Part shown: positions 1 to 7,484 of the stretch, in pieces
How positions within the stretch are numbered: position 1 is the first letter of the stretch
How the letters are laid out: each line of letters opens with the position of its first letter
Notes under the pieces: model-generated
Seen by the model: only the letters and a program-made list of their open reading frames with translations
What the model was told of the DNA's origin: nothing
Database searches by the model: none
DNA from: Methanobacterium sp.
GTDB taxonomy: Archaea; Methanobacteriota; Methanobacteria; Methanobacteriales; Methanobacteriaceae
Length of the DNA: 13,890 bases
Assembly: GCA_003151535.1 (NCBI GenBank)
Contig: PLXT01000038.1
Coordinates: 1 to 13,890 of the forward strand
Reading direction: 5' to 3'
Translations under genes and position numbers: made by a program

Positions 1-584
1 TCATAGCAGTAATATCCGGAATAATCTGCTTGTATGTTTGATATATGGTTTTTAGTTGTTGTCTGTACCCAGTTGTGAATTGTTTGGTATGATATTTTGA
101 CTGCAAAGAAATTTGACAAGTCTTCAGAAGCATTGCGTAACGATCTATATCCTGTTTGGAATAATTCAATAATTTTTTCCTTGAACATTGATGGATATCT
201 GTATCCGGGCTTTATAATCGATTTCAATGATGTTGTGAATTTTTTATTGCAAGATTTACATAGGTATCTTCTTAAATAAACCGTTATTGGATTCTGATTA
301 GGTAGAATCAGTTGCCTTTTACTATATTCTTGCTTATTTATCTTTTTTGATTGGCAATGTGGACAAATAGGATTTAAATTATCCATATGATTATTTTCAA
401 GCAATTCCAATCTTTGATAGATATTTGGAGGTATTTCAACGTTTTTAAATCTTTGATTTATAATCTTATCAAAATCAATTTCCTTTTGACCATAATCGGT
501 AAGTTTAAGTTGTATAAAACCTATAGAAGAACTGAGAGTAGATGTTATTGTATTGGTCATACTAATATATCTACTCTCGTTCAT
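1..584 (-). CDS. Insertion-sequence transposase, N-terminal part (runs off left edge)
   Basis: An uninterrupted minus-strand frame of 194 codons starts with ATG at 584-582 and is still open at base 1. After about 70 N-terminal residues comes a zinc ribbon with cysteines at 74, 77, 109 and 112 (CPHC and CKSC pairs), followed by Lys-Phe as in many transposase zinc ribbons. Residues about 120-170 look like a helix-turn-helix (LFQTGYRSLRNASEDL, then SYQTIHNWV). The visible sequence ends in SGYYCY followed by an Asp or Glu codon, which is where DDE transposases carry the first catalytic acid. The catalytic domain therefore lies mostly outside the window. No strong ribosome binding site precedes the ATG; the next in-frame ATG is codon 9. 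Zinc ribbon plus HTH plus DDE is typical of several archaeal IS families. I cannot assign the exact family or tell whether the copy is intact. Confidence 0.82.
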   Translation of the reverse strand, partial: MNESRYISMTNTITSTLSSSIGFIQLKLTDYGQKEIDFDKIINQRFKNVEIPPNIYQRLELLENNHMDNLNPICPHCQSKKINKQEYSKRQLILPNQNPITVYLRRYLCKSCNKKFTTSLKSIIKPGYRYPSMFKEKIIELFQTGYRSLRNASEDLSNFFAVKISYQTIHNWVQTTTKNHISNIQADYSGYYCY

Positions 585-700
585 ATTTATTCTTATCGGT
601 CTTAAAAATTAATTATGAGTCATTATATCTAAATTTACGGGTTTATTGAAATTTTTTTTCGCAAGTCCCAACACCCATTAACTTGACAACCTCGTTAATA
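1..700 (-). mobile_element. Probable end portion of an insertion sequence
   Basis: The transposase fragment implies that an IS element enters from the left edge. Its 5' boundary should lie in the AT-rich spacer 585-838. A relatively G-rich stretch near 660-700, read on the minus strand (GGGTGTTGGGACTTGCG), is a candidate for the terminal repeat. The other end is not in the window, so neither the inverted repeats nor a target duplication can be confirmed. The right boundary given here is approximate. Confidence 0.4.
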
Positions 701-797
701 TTCTTAGTGAACTAATATTTTAAAAATTAGAAGAACATATAGATATTTTGAAAATATTGAAATAATAATTCAATTAAAAAATTAAAAAAAAGTAAGA

Positions 798-826
798 TGC
801 TAATAACTTTTATAGAGTTATCAGCG
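798..826 (-). terminator. Hairpin plus T-tract terminator of the Met-rich gene
   Basis: Arms at 799-808 and 816-825 pair over 10 positions with one mismatch around a 7-base loop (minus strand GCTGATAACT / AGTTATTAGC). A T-rich stretch follows on the minus strand, including the T-tract complementary to the A-run at 784-791. It lies about 15 bases past the stop of the minus-strand gene at 839-1024, where a transcript end is expected. Confidence 0.55.
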
Positions 827-838
827 CATTAAAAAAAT

Positions 839-1024
839 TTACATTTTTTTCTTAAGCATTTCTCGCATTTTTTTCAAGTAATCCAATTTAACTTCGGTCA
901 TAGCTATCTTCTTATCAATTTTCATAGCATATAACATCATCATATCTTCTTTACTCATTCCTTCCATCATTTTTTCGCTCATCATACTCATTCCACCCAT
1001 CATATGTTCTTTTCTTCCCCACAT
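839..1024 (-). CDS. Small methionine-rich protein, function unknown
   Basis: This 61-residue protein contains 17 methionines. They cluster in the first half as MM and MMM pairs (residues 8-9, 14-15, 19-20, 28-30) with His7 and several Gly and Ser. The second half is a basic, probably helical segment with heptad-like spacing (KLDYLKKMREMLKKKM). A ribosome binding site, GAGAGGTTG, sits about 8 bases before the ATG, and a hairpin terminator follows the stop, so I take it as a real gene despite its size. It has no signal peptide or membrane segment. Methionine clusters of this kind occur in copper- or silver-binding proteins, but there is no cysteine and only one histidine, so metal binding is only a possibility. 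It lies between an IS element and an esterase gene, and neither neighbour suggests a role. I do not recognise a named family. Confidence 0.7.
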   Translation of the reverse strand: MWGRKEHMMGGMSMMSEKMMEGMSKEDMMMLYAMKIDKKIAMTEVKLDYLKKMREMLKKKM

Positions 1025-1179
1025 GTTTTCAACCTCTCATTAAATATTTTTTTACGCAATTTAAAATTAAAAAATCAAATCTTTTTTTTATGATTCAGTT
1101 TTTTTAAATTGCTACTTCATCTTATTTCACCCTAATACAATATTATGCATCATATTAAATAAATTTTATGATGAAAACC

Positions 1180-1201
1180 ATATTTGGAATCCACCAAATA
1201 T
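1180..1201. promoter_or_regulatory. Perfect dyad upstream of the esterase gene, candidate operator
   Basis: Arms ATATTTGG (1180-1187) and CCAAATAT (1194-1201) are exact reverse complements separated by 6 bases. The centre contains a second small palindrome, TGGA-A-TCCA. It lies 30 bases before the ATG at 1232, in the region where an archaeal TATA box and transcription start would be expected. This fits a repressor site, but a chance AT-rich dyad is not excluded. Confidence 0.35.
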
Positions 1202-1231
1202 TAATTACAATTAAGAATAAACTATAATCCT

Positions 1232-1867
1232 ATGACCCGGAAAATTATTCTTTGCTACGGCGACTCAATTACATGGGGTTACAACCCGGCCAACCAGAAT
1301 AGAATGACATTTGATGAACGATGGCCTGGAGTGCTAGATAATGGATTGGGAGAAGGTTACAAAGTCATAGAAGAAGGATTAAATGGTAGAACCACAATAA
1401 GAGATGATCCGTTTAACAACAGTTATAAAAATGGTTTAAAATATTTAATTCCTTGTCTTGAAAGCCATAAGCCCATTGATATGTGCATTTTACTTTTGGG
1501 AACTAATGATCTCAAAAAAAGATTTGGATTATCTGCAACAGAAATTGCTCATGGAATAAGGATTTTAGTAGATACTATAAAGACGAGTGCATCAGGCCCC
1601 GGAGGATTAGCCCCCAAAATTCTTCTAATGGTGCCACCATATATTAAAAAGTTGAACAGTTTCCCTTATGAATTCGAAGATTCATATTATAAATCATATG
1701 ATCTACCAGATTATTACGCACAGATAGCCAGAGACTATAATTGTGAGTTTCTTGATACTTCCAAGATAATTGTAACCAGTCAACTGGACGGTGTACATCC
1801 GGATGTGGGTGAACATCTGAAACTTGGAAAAGCAGTCCTTGAAGTGGTTAAAATTATCATGGGATAA
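1232..1867 (+). CDS. SGNH/GDSL-family hydrolase (arylesterase/acyltransferase-like)
   Basis: This 211-residue protein has the full SGNH hydrolase signature. Block I is GDSITWGY with nucleophile Ser12. The oxyanion region is EEGLNGRTT (48-56). Block III is LLLGTND with Asn92. Block V is LDGVHPD, giving Asp186 and His189 of the triad. The WPGVLDNGLG, EEGLNGRTT and GTNDLK stretches resemble bacterial arylesterase/acyltransferases of the Mycobacterium smegmatis AcT type more than secreted lipases. There is no signal peptide, so it is probably cytoplasmic and acts on small esters; the natural substrate is unknown. No Shine-Dalgarno sequence is visible before the ATG, so the message may be leaderless or short-leadered, and a dyad lies 30 bases upstream. 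The family is mainly bacterial, so transfer into this archaeon is plausible but not shown. The gene is 92 bases upstream of aroE in the same direction. Confidence 0.88.
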   Translation: MTRKIILCYGDSITWGYNPANQNRMTFDERWPGVLDNGLGEGYKVIEEGLNGRTTIRDDPFNNSYKNGLKYLIPCLESHKPIDMCILLLGTNDLKKRFGLSATEIAHGIRILVDTIKTSASGPGGLAPKILLMVPPYIKKLNSFPYEFEDSYYKSYDLPDYYAQIARDYNCEFLDTSKIIVTSQLDGVHPDVGEHLKLGKAVLEVVKIIMG

Positions 1868-1959
1868 TTAATAGGGCATGATGTTAAATACTATTCAAAT
1901 AGGATTATACATAAAATTTGATGAATTAGGAATAAACCAAATTTAGGAAGTAAATTTAA

Positions 1960-2820
1960 ATGATAACAGGTAAAACAAGTGTTTTTGGGATCATTGGCGA
2001 CCCGGTAGAGCATTCATTATCACCTGGAATGCATAATGCAGCATTTGACAGTGTGGGTTTGGATCATATCTATGTACCTTTTAATGTGAAAACCGAGGAA
2101 CTTGAAGATGCCATAAATGGGGCCCGTGCAATGGGAATTAGGGGATTAAACATTACAATACCCCATAAAACTGAGGTAATCAAATATTTAGATTATCTTG
2201 ACATCGCTGCAGGACTAATAGGTGCAGTCAACACGATTGAATTCGGTGAAAATGGTGCAGTAGGTCATAATACGGATGGTATTGGTGCAATAAGGGCAAT
2301 TGAGGAATTTACACCAGTAAAGGAAAAGAAGATTATGGTTTTAGGTGCAGGGGGGGCTGCAAGAGCAATTTCATTCCAATTACTCCTTAGTGAGGCTGAA
2401 AATCTTGTCATTTCAAACAGGACCATAGAAAAGGCACAAGAACTCAAGGATGATCTAGTTGAAAAACTTGATCAAGAAGTTATAATAACAGATCTAGGCT
2501 CTGATCTAAAAAAAGAACTAGAAGATACAGATATCCTAATAAACACCACTCCAATTGGGATGTACCCTAATATAAACCATAAACCATTAATAACAGCAGA
2601 TATGATGCATAAAGAGTTAATAGTTAATGATATAGTTTACAACCCACTTAAAACTGGACTTATAATGGAAGCTGAAAAGGCAGGTGCGAAAACTATCTCA
2701 GGCATTAAAATGCTAATGTATCAAGGCATTGAATCGTTTAGAATATGGACTGGAATAGAACCACCAATAGAAATTTTCCAAAATGCACTTTTGAAAGAGA
2801 TGAGTTTGGAAAAATTCTAA
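1960..2820 (+). CDS. aroE: Shikimate dehydrogenase (NADP+)
   Basis: AroE reversibly reduces 3-dehydroshikimate to shikimate with NADPH in the aromatic amino acid pathway. The 286 residues match the usual length. The N-terminal substrate domain has the shikimate-binding serines 19 and 21 (EHSLSPGMHNAAF), the catalytic lysine in NITIPHK (Lys70) and Asp106 in HNTDGIGA. The C-terminal dinucleotide-binding domain has GAGGAARA at 129-136, NRT at 153-155 (the NADP-selecting loop) and YNPLKT. The C-terminal GIKMLMYQGIESFRIWTG helix is also typical. A weak ribosome binding site, AGGAAG, lies about 9 bases before the ATG. The next gene follows after 58 bases, so the two may be cotranscribed. The second shikimate enzyme in this window, aroD at 7830, is in a separate unit. 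Confidence 0.96.
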   Translation: MITGKTSVFGIIGDPVEHSLSPGMHNAAFDSVGLDHIYVPFNVKTEELEDAINGARAMGIRGLNITIPHKTEVIKYLDYLDIAAGLIGAVNTIEFGENGAVGHNTDGIGAIRAIEEFTPVKEKKIMVLGAGGAARAISFQLLLSEAENLVISNRTIEKAQELKDDLVEKLDQEVIITDLGSDLKKELEDTDILINTTPIGMYPNINHKPLITADMMHKELIVNDIVYNPLKTGLIMEAEKAGAKTISGIKMLMYQGIESFRIWTGIEPPIEIFQNALLKEMSLEKF

Positions 2821-2878
2821 TATGAATTCTAATCAAAAAATTACTTAATTGAAAAAAAAATGAATTGGAGAGAGTTCC

Positions 2879-3727
2879 ATGAATAATATTCCTGTAACAG
2901 ACAACCATATACATGTAGATCCTTTAAATGGTGAGGGGCCAATTGATGTTGCTAATAAATTCCACAGAGCTGGTGGTAGTTGCATGATAGTTCCAAACAA
3001 ACCTACCTGGACCGTAAATGAGAACTGTACTTTTCAGGATGCAATGGAACTAGTAATAGAACATGTAGAAGATATAAACAAGAAAACAGATGTTAAATCC
3101 TTTGCTGTGGTAGGTGCACACCCTGCAGAACTCTCCCGCAGAGTCAAAGCAGGTATGGATGTTGACGCCGCTGAGTTATTGATGCAAAAAGCACTTAAAA
3201 CAGCTCAGAAACTAGTTTTAGAAGGGAAAGCAGTAGCTATTGGGGAAGTTGGAAGGCCTCACTATGAAGTATCTCCTCAAGAATTAGAGGCTCACAACAG
3301 ACTTATAATCTACGCCATGGAACTTGCAAAGGATGCAGGATGTCCAGTTCAACTTCACACAGAAACAGCAGGCTCAGAACAATTTTTAGAATTTGCTGAA
3401 ATGGCAGATAAAGTTAAAATTCCAAGAAACAAAGTTATAAAACATTTTTCAGGAGCATATGTTCTAAAAACTGAAAATCATGGGCTTACTCCTTCTTTAA
3501 TAGCAACTAAAGATGTTGTAAAGGAGGGGCTACAAAAGGGGAAAAATTTTTTGATGGAAACTGATTACCTTGATGATAAAACACGTCCTGGAGCAGTATT
3601 AGGTCCAAAAACAGTTCCAAGACGTACACATGAACTTATAAGGCAAGGTCTATTAGATGAAAAAGATGCCTATAAAATCCATGTTACTAATGTTGAAAAT
3701 GTTTACAACGTTGATCTGGAGGTCTGA
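2879..3727 (+). CDS. TatD-like metal-dependent hydrolase
   Basis: This 282-residue amidohydrolase-superfamily TIM barrel carries the TatD-type metal ligands in order: His10 and His12 (DNHIHVD), Glu123 (AIGEVGRPH), His160 (QLHTE), His189 (KHFSG) and Asp229 (METDYLDD). Bacterial TatD proteins are Mg2+-dependent DNases. The archaeal relatives form a distinct group, and their substrate is not settled, so I name the fold and metal site rather than a reaction. GGAGAG, about 7 bases before the ATG, supports the start. The gene lies 58 bases after aroE on the same strand, and its stop is 45 bases from the convergent membrane-protein gene. It is predicted to be cytoplasmic, with no signal or membrane segment. 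Confidence 0.88.
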   Translation: MNNIPVTDNHIHVDPLNGEGPIDVANKFHRAGGSCMIVPNKPTWTVNENCTFQDAMELVIEHVEDINKKTDVKSFAVVGAHPAELSRRVKAGMDVDAAELLMQKALKTAQKLVLEGKAVAIGEVGRPHYEVSPQELEAHNRLIIYAMELAKDAGCPVQLHTETAGSEQFLEFAEMADKVKIPRNKVIKHFSGAYVLKTENHGLTPSLIATKDVVKEGLQKGKNFLMETDYLDDKTRPGAVLGPKTVPRRTHELIRQGLLDEKDAYKIHVTNVENVYNVDLEV

Positions 3728-3772
3728 AATTTAATATTAATCAAAATATTTTGAAAATAAAAAAATTTATTT

Positions 3773-4351
3773 CTAATGTCCACCACTTATCAAGAAACTT
3801 ACAACCCCAATAAGAACCCCTATTAATACAATTTCAATACTAGTTTTCACAAGACTTTTTCTTGATACCTTCCCTAAGTAAACACCTAAAATCACAAGAG
3901 CAAAGAAACAGAGAGTTATTGTAGTCAATGTTGCGGTGGTTCTATTTGGGAGTAAAATAAAAGGCAAAACTGGCACAAATGAACCAATAAAACTTGAAAA
4001 ACCATGTACAAACATACTCATATAAACTCTTTTTTTAGCCTGTCTGTGTATCAGGGTATCATCAAGGGTCCCTTCTTGAATTACCATCTTTTGTTCAAGT
4101 TCCCTTAGATTACGTGCTTCTTCGGCTCTCTCACCTATAAATGATCCAAAAGCATTTGATAATGAAAGTGCAATACCACCACTAAGGCCTGTAAGACCAA
4201 TTACATAGTTTGGAATGTCTAATCCGCCTGCACTGGCAACTCCACTTGCTGCTAGAGTAACTCCCATAACTGCAAGTATACCGTCAAGTGTTCCTAGAGC
4301 AATATAACGGCTCATTTTCAGATATTCTTGTATAAATTCAGATAGTTTCAT
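3773..4351 (-). CDS. VIT1/CCC1-family membrane protein (putative Fe2+/Mn2+ transporter)
   Basis: This 192-residue integral membrane protein has about five hydrophobic segments. Two are N-terminal (around IALGTLDGILAVMGVTLAASG and VIGLTGLSGGIALSLSNAFG). A charged loop rich in Glu, Arg and Lys follows (GERAEEARNLRELEQKM). Three C-terminal segments end in SFLISGGH. This order, with an acidic cytoplasmic insertion between TM2 and TM3, matches the VIT1/CCC1 family of iron and manganese exporters. The substrate here is inferred from the family. I chose the ATG at 4351-4349 because GGGAG lies about 10 bases before it. A TTG six codons earlier (4369) is in frame, but it overlaps that site and has none of its own. 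A TATA-like box lies about 70-80 bases upstream. Its stop faces that of the TatD-like gene. Confidence 0.8.
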   Translation of the reverse strand: MKLSEFIQEYLKMSRYIALGTLDGILAVMGVTLAASGVASAGGLDIPNYVIGLTGLSGGIALSLSNAFGSFIGERAEEARNLRELEQKMVIQEGTLDDTLIHRQAKKRVYMSMFVHGFSSFIGSFVPVLPFILLPNRTTATLTTITLCFFALVILGVYLGKVSRKSLVKTSIEIVLIGVLIGVVSFLISGGH

Positions 4352-4417
4352 TATTAAAAATTCTCCCAAAATTATAGTTATTCTAAATTCTTAAATTTTT
4401 ATTTTTATTAATTACCA

Positions 4418-4432
4418 AAAAATATATATTTT
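4418..4432 (-). promoter_or_regulatory. Candidate TATA box for the VIT1-like gene
   Basis: Read on the minus strand, AAAATATATATTTTT resembles the archaeal TATA consensus. It lies about 70-80 bases before the chosen ATG, between hmgA and this gene, implying a leader of roughly 50 bases. The surroundings are very AT-rich, so a chance match is possible. Confidence 0.3.
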
Positions 4433-4473
4433 GTAAAAATAATGGCTCTATTTTAAATAACAAGAAAAAATAA

Positions 4474-5682
4474 TCATCCCCTTCCGAGATCCTTATGTGC
4501 CCTTGCTAGGTGACCTGCAGCTAGTGCACCCATCAATGAAAGTTCACCTGCTAAAACAGTTCCTGAAATGATCTCTGCAAATTTCCCAACTTTACCTGTT
4601 CCATAAACTCCCATGATATCTAAGCATTCCTTGGCAGTTTCAAGTCTGGTGCCTCCTCCAAAGGTAGCTATTGGTACATCAGGAAGTGTAACTGAAAAGT
4701 AGAGATCTCCATTGATTACTTCAGCTACTGTAATTCCTAGGCTTCCTTCTACAATATGGGCTCCATCTTGACCTGTTGCTAGGAATATGGCCCCTATCAT
4801 ATTGGCATAATGTGCATTAAAACCCATGCTTCCTGCAATTGCAGATCCTATTAAATTTTTCGTGATATTAACTTCTACAATTGCTTCGGGTGTTGTTTTA
4901 AGTTTTTTTTCAACTACTTCCCTTGGAATGGTAATTTCTGCAATTATGGTTTTGCCACGGCCTTCAATAAAGTTCAATGCAGATGGTTTTTTGTCTACAC
5001 ATAGATTTCCACTGAGGGTAATCACATGGGCTGATGTTTCTTTAATTAAGATTTCCAGGGCACTTTCTGTTGCTATAGTGACCATATTCATGCCCATACT
5101 ATCTCCTGTAGTATAAACAAACCGTGGATAAACATATTTTCCAACAACAACAATTGGATCTATTTTAACAAGTTTACCGTGTCTTGTAGTTTTTTCTGCA
5201 GCTTCTTTAAGTTCTTTGAAATGTTTTAATATCCAATTCTTTACTTTCAGGGCTTCTATAACAGATTCTGTCTTAATAACAGGAGCTCTCGTCATTTTAT
5301 CATCAATTATTCTTGCTGTAGTACCGCCTGATGCTTTTATAACAGAAAATCCCCTGTTTACAGATGCAAGAAGGGCGCCTTCTGATGTTGCAAGTGGAAT
5401 ATAATAATCACCATCAGTGTGTTCTCCATGTACTTCAAGGGGTCCTGTTATTCCAACAGGTATTTGAACAGCACCAATAGGATTTTCTATATTTTTTTTT
5501 AGTGCTTCTTCCATTGAAAGTGAGTACTTGGATAGATGTTCCAGATTTGTGTTTGATACGGTTTCAGTAAATTTTCTACGTATATCCACAGATTCTTCAA
5601 TAGTTTCTGTGTATTTCTCTATTTCATGAAGTTTAATTTCTCCATTCAATAGTTTTGTTATGATTTCTTTTTTTTCTACCAT
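4474..5682 (-). CDS. hmgA: 3-hydroxy-3-methylglutaryl-CoA reductase, class I (NADPH)
   Basis: HMG-CoA reductase reduces HMG-CoA to mevalonate with two NADPH, the committed step to the isoprenoid chains of archaeal membrane lipids. The 402 residues match soluble archaeal class I enzymes, with no membrane anchor. Numbered from the ATG, the signature motifs are ENPIGAVQIPVG; ATSEGALLAS with catalytic Glu101; GDSMGMNM; DKKPSALN with Lys232; GQDGAHI with Asp306; the glycine-rich GGGTRLET; and the C-terminal AGHLARAH with His396. A GTG three codons earlier (5691) is in frame. GTGAG just before the ATG at 5682 looks like part of a ribosome binding site, so I prefer the ATG. The gene follows sucD with a 139-base AT-rich gap, so it may have its own promoter. 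Confidence 0.96.
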   Translation of the reverse strand: MVEKKEIITKLLNGEIKLHEIEKYTETIEESVDIRRKFTETVSNTNLEHLSKYSLSMEEALKKNIENPIGAVQIPVGITGPLEVHGEHTDGDYYIPLATSEGALLASVNRGFSVIKASGGTTARIIDDKMTRAPVIKTESVIEALKVKNWILKHFKELKEAAEKTTRHGKLVKIDPIVVVGKYVYPRFVYTTGDSMGMNMVTIATESALEILIKETSAHVITLSGNLCVDKKPSALNFIEGRGKTIIAEITIPREVVEKKLKTTPEAIVEVNITKNLIGSAIAGSMGFNAHYANMIGAIFLATGQDGAHIVEGSLGITVAEVINGDLYFSVTLPDVPIATFGGGTRLETAKECLDIMGVYGTGKVGKFAEIISGTVLAGELSLMGALAAGHLARAHKDLGRG

Positions 5683-5821
5683 TTTACTCACTTAAAAAGT
5701 TTATAAATTATAAATTTTAATGAAATTCAAGGGTATAATAATTCATTCATGTATTCTAAAAATAAGTTATCTCTAAATAATATTTACATATTTTGATAGG
5801 AAATGGGTTATTTCAAAAATA

Positions 5822-6682
5822 TTATAAAAGTTCCCAGATCATATCTACAATTTTTGAAGGTCTTTCTGCCACATAAACGCCTGAATTTTCAAGTGCTTCA
5901 ATTTTACTCGAAGCAGTGCCACTATTTCCCTCAATTATTGCACCAGCATGTCCCATCCTTTTACCTGGGGGAGCTGTTACTCCTGCAATGTATGCTACAA
6001 CCGGTTTGGTGATATTTTTGTTTATAAATTTTGCTGCTATTTCTTCTGCATTTCCACCGATCTCCCCGATCATTACCATGGCCGCAGTGTTGTCATCGTC
6101 TTCGAACCTTTGAAGTACATCGGCAAAGTCAAGCCCCACAACTGGATCGCCACCTATTCCGATACATGTACTCTGACCCATTCCTGAATCAGTTACCTGA
6201 TTTGCAACCTCGTATGTTAAAGTCCCACTTCTTGAAACAATTCCCACATTTCCTTCATTGAATATGTGTGTTGGCATTATTCCTAGTTTTCCAACTCCTG
6301 GACTTATTATTCCGGGAGTATTAGGGCCTATAATTGTTGTTTTTTCCCTTTTTGCATACTCTACTATCTCCATTGTATCGTGTACAGGTATGTGTTCTGT
6401 AATAATTACTGCTAGATCTAGTTGAGATATGGCTTCAAATGCTGCATCTTTAGCAAAGGGTGCGGGTACAAATATTATTGATGCGTTGATATCATGTTCT
6501 TCTTTGGCTTCTTCAATGGAGTTGTAAATAGGTAGTTCACCAATTTTTTGACCACCCTTTCCTGGACTTGTTCCTGCAACTATTTTGGTGTTGTAGTTTA
6601 ACATTTGTTCAGTATGGAAGGAGCCCTGTTTTCCTGTGATTCCTTGCACAACACATCTGGTGTTTTCATCAAGAATTATCAT
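5822..6682 (-). CDS. sucD: Succinate-CoA ligase (ADP-forming), alpha subunit
   Basis: This is the alpha subunit of succinyl-CoA synthetase, which interconverts succinyl-CoA and succinate with ATP or GTP. In methanogens it feeds the partial TCA route toward 2-oxoglutarate. The 286 residues are the standard length. The N-terminal CoA-binding Rossmann domain has GITGKQGSFHTEQML (14-28). Further motifs are IIGPNTPGIISPG, SRSGTLTYE and GIGGDPV. The phosphorylated active-site histidine is His245 in KRMGHAGAI. GGCGTGAC shortly before the ATG may serve as ribosome binding site. The beta subunit gene (sucC) is not in this window, so the subunits are encoded apart. The unrecognised gene at 6762-7484 lies 79 bases upstream on the same strand, so cotranscription is possible. 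Confidence 0.95.
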   Translation of the reverse strand: MIILDENTRCVVQGITGKQGSFHTEQMLNYNTKIVAGTSPGKGGQKIGELPIYNSIEEAKEEHDINASIIFVPAPFAKDAAFEAISQLDLAVIITEHIPVHDTMEIVEYAKREKTTIIGPNTPGIISPGVGKLGIMPTHIFNEGNVGIVSRSGTLTYEVANQVTDSGMGQSTCIGIGGDPVVGLDFADVLQRFEDDDNTAAMVMIGEIGGNAEEIAAKFINKNITKPVVAYIAGVTAPPGKRMGHAGAIIEGNSGTASSKIEALENSGVYVAERPSKIVDMIWELL

Positions 6683-6761
6683 ATTGTCACGCCCTAAATT
6701 TTTGTTAAATTTTTTATATTCACAATTAAAATATTTTTAATTAATTTTATGAATTGATTAT

Positions 6762-7484
6762 CTATCCTAAAATTCTCATTCTTTGAGATAATGGAACTGC
6801 AAGATCCATTACGTTACCGTTCATATAAGCAGAAACAGACATTATAACACTTCCAGGAATTACATGAGATGGTGTGCCACGCTTTACAAGGTAAACATTT
6901 TTGTTTCCAAGTGCAGCTCCTACCATGGCTCCTGCAACTACTCCTACACTTTCAATATCTTCAATGGTTGCAACCACTACCGGATCATCTGTTTCGTCTG
7001 AAACATATCCTACACCAGGTATTTTGACCGTTCCATTGATCCCGCCACCAATATCTGTAATATTCTCCATTCCGGTTGCTGCATCTATTGAAGATTTCAC
7101 GACATTCTTAATGAAGGGTTCCCCTCCGTAAGTGTCAAAGGCCAGTATAACAGCATCAGGATAAAGATCTTGATTTATTTTAGCTTCTGCATAGGATATT
7201 CCTTCACCTGCACCGTAAGGTGTTTCTGAAATACCTGCAATATCTCCTATATCTTCGGCATTTTCCCTTAAAATCTCAACTATAGCTTTATTAATAACTT
7301 CAAGCTTATCATCTGGAACAAATGCACTTATAACTAGGTCGTCGCCGGTAATATTTGTTAAAGCTGCTTTATTTGCACCAATATCTAAGAGTTTAGGTAT
7401 AGCCTTTTCAATGTTGTTTATCATATTTTGGCTGCATGAAACGTCGTTATTTGAAACGTCTGCACCAATAGATGTTAATTTCAA
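6762..7484 (-). CDS. Conserved-looking protein of unknown function
   Basis: I do not recognise this 240-residue protein. It is soluble, acidic and glycine-rich, with one cysteine (Cys17). Notable stretches are ISETPYGAGEG (85-95), ILAFDTYGGEPFIK (113-126), DIGGGINGTVKIPGVGYV (144-161), VGVVAGAMVGAALG (180-193) and KRGTPSHVIPGSV (201-213). The glycine loops could be ligand-binding, but I see no known nucleotide or metal motif. The start is a TTG, well supported because GGGTGATC lies 2-3 bases ahead of it with core spacing of about 5. It is the first gene of a minus-strand run ahead of sucD and hmgA, and diverges from aroD across 345 bases. A candidate TATA-like box, TTATTATAC on the minus strand near 7527-7535, lies upstream. 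The reading frame looks well constrained (no low-complexity runs). Confidence 0.8.
   Translation of the reverse strand: MKLTSIGADVSNNDVSCSQNMINNIEKAIPKLLDIGANKAALTNITGDDLVISAFVPDDKLEVINKAIVEILRENAEDIGDIAGISETPYGAGEGISYAEAKINQDLYPDAVILAFDTYGGEPFIKNVVKSSIDAATGMENITDIGGGINGTVKIPGVGYVSDETDDPVVVATIEDIESVGVVAGAMVGAALGNKNVYLVKRGTPSHVIPGSVIMSVSAYMNGNVMDLAVPLSQRMRILG

Noticed and set aside
97..605. Two plus-strand frames (97-279 and 387-605) as small genes
   Set aside because: They lie antisense to the transposase frame, which is continuous for 194 codons and has recognisable zinc-ribbon and HTH motifs. The plus frames show no motifs or ribosome binding sites.
4826..5404. Plus-strand frames within hmgA (4826-5116, 5216-5404)
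   Set aside because: They are antisense shadows of a fully recognisable HMG-CoA reductase.
5803..6261. Several overlapping plus-strand frames across sucD
   Set aside because: They are antisense to sucD, whose catalytic motifs are all present, and have no start signals.
6724..6742. AT-only hairpin (AATTAAAA / TTTTAATT, 3-base loop) between sucD and the upstream gene
   Set aside because: All pairs are A-T in a very AT-rich gap, so it is too weak to call as a terminator or operator.
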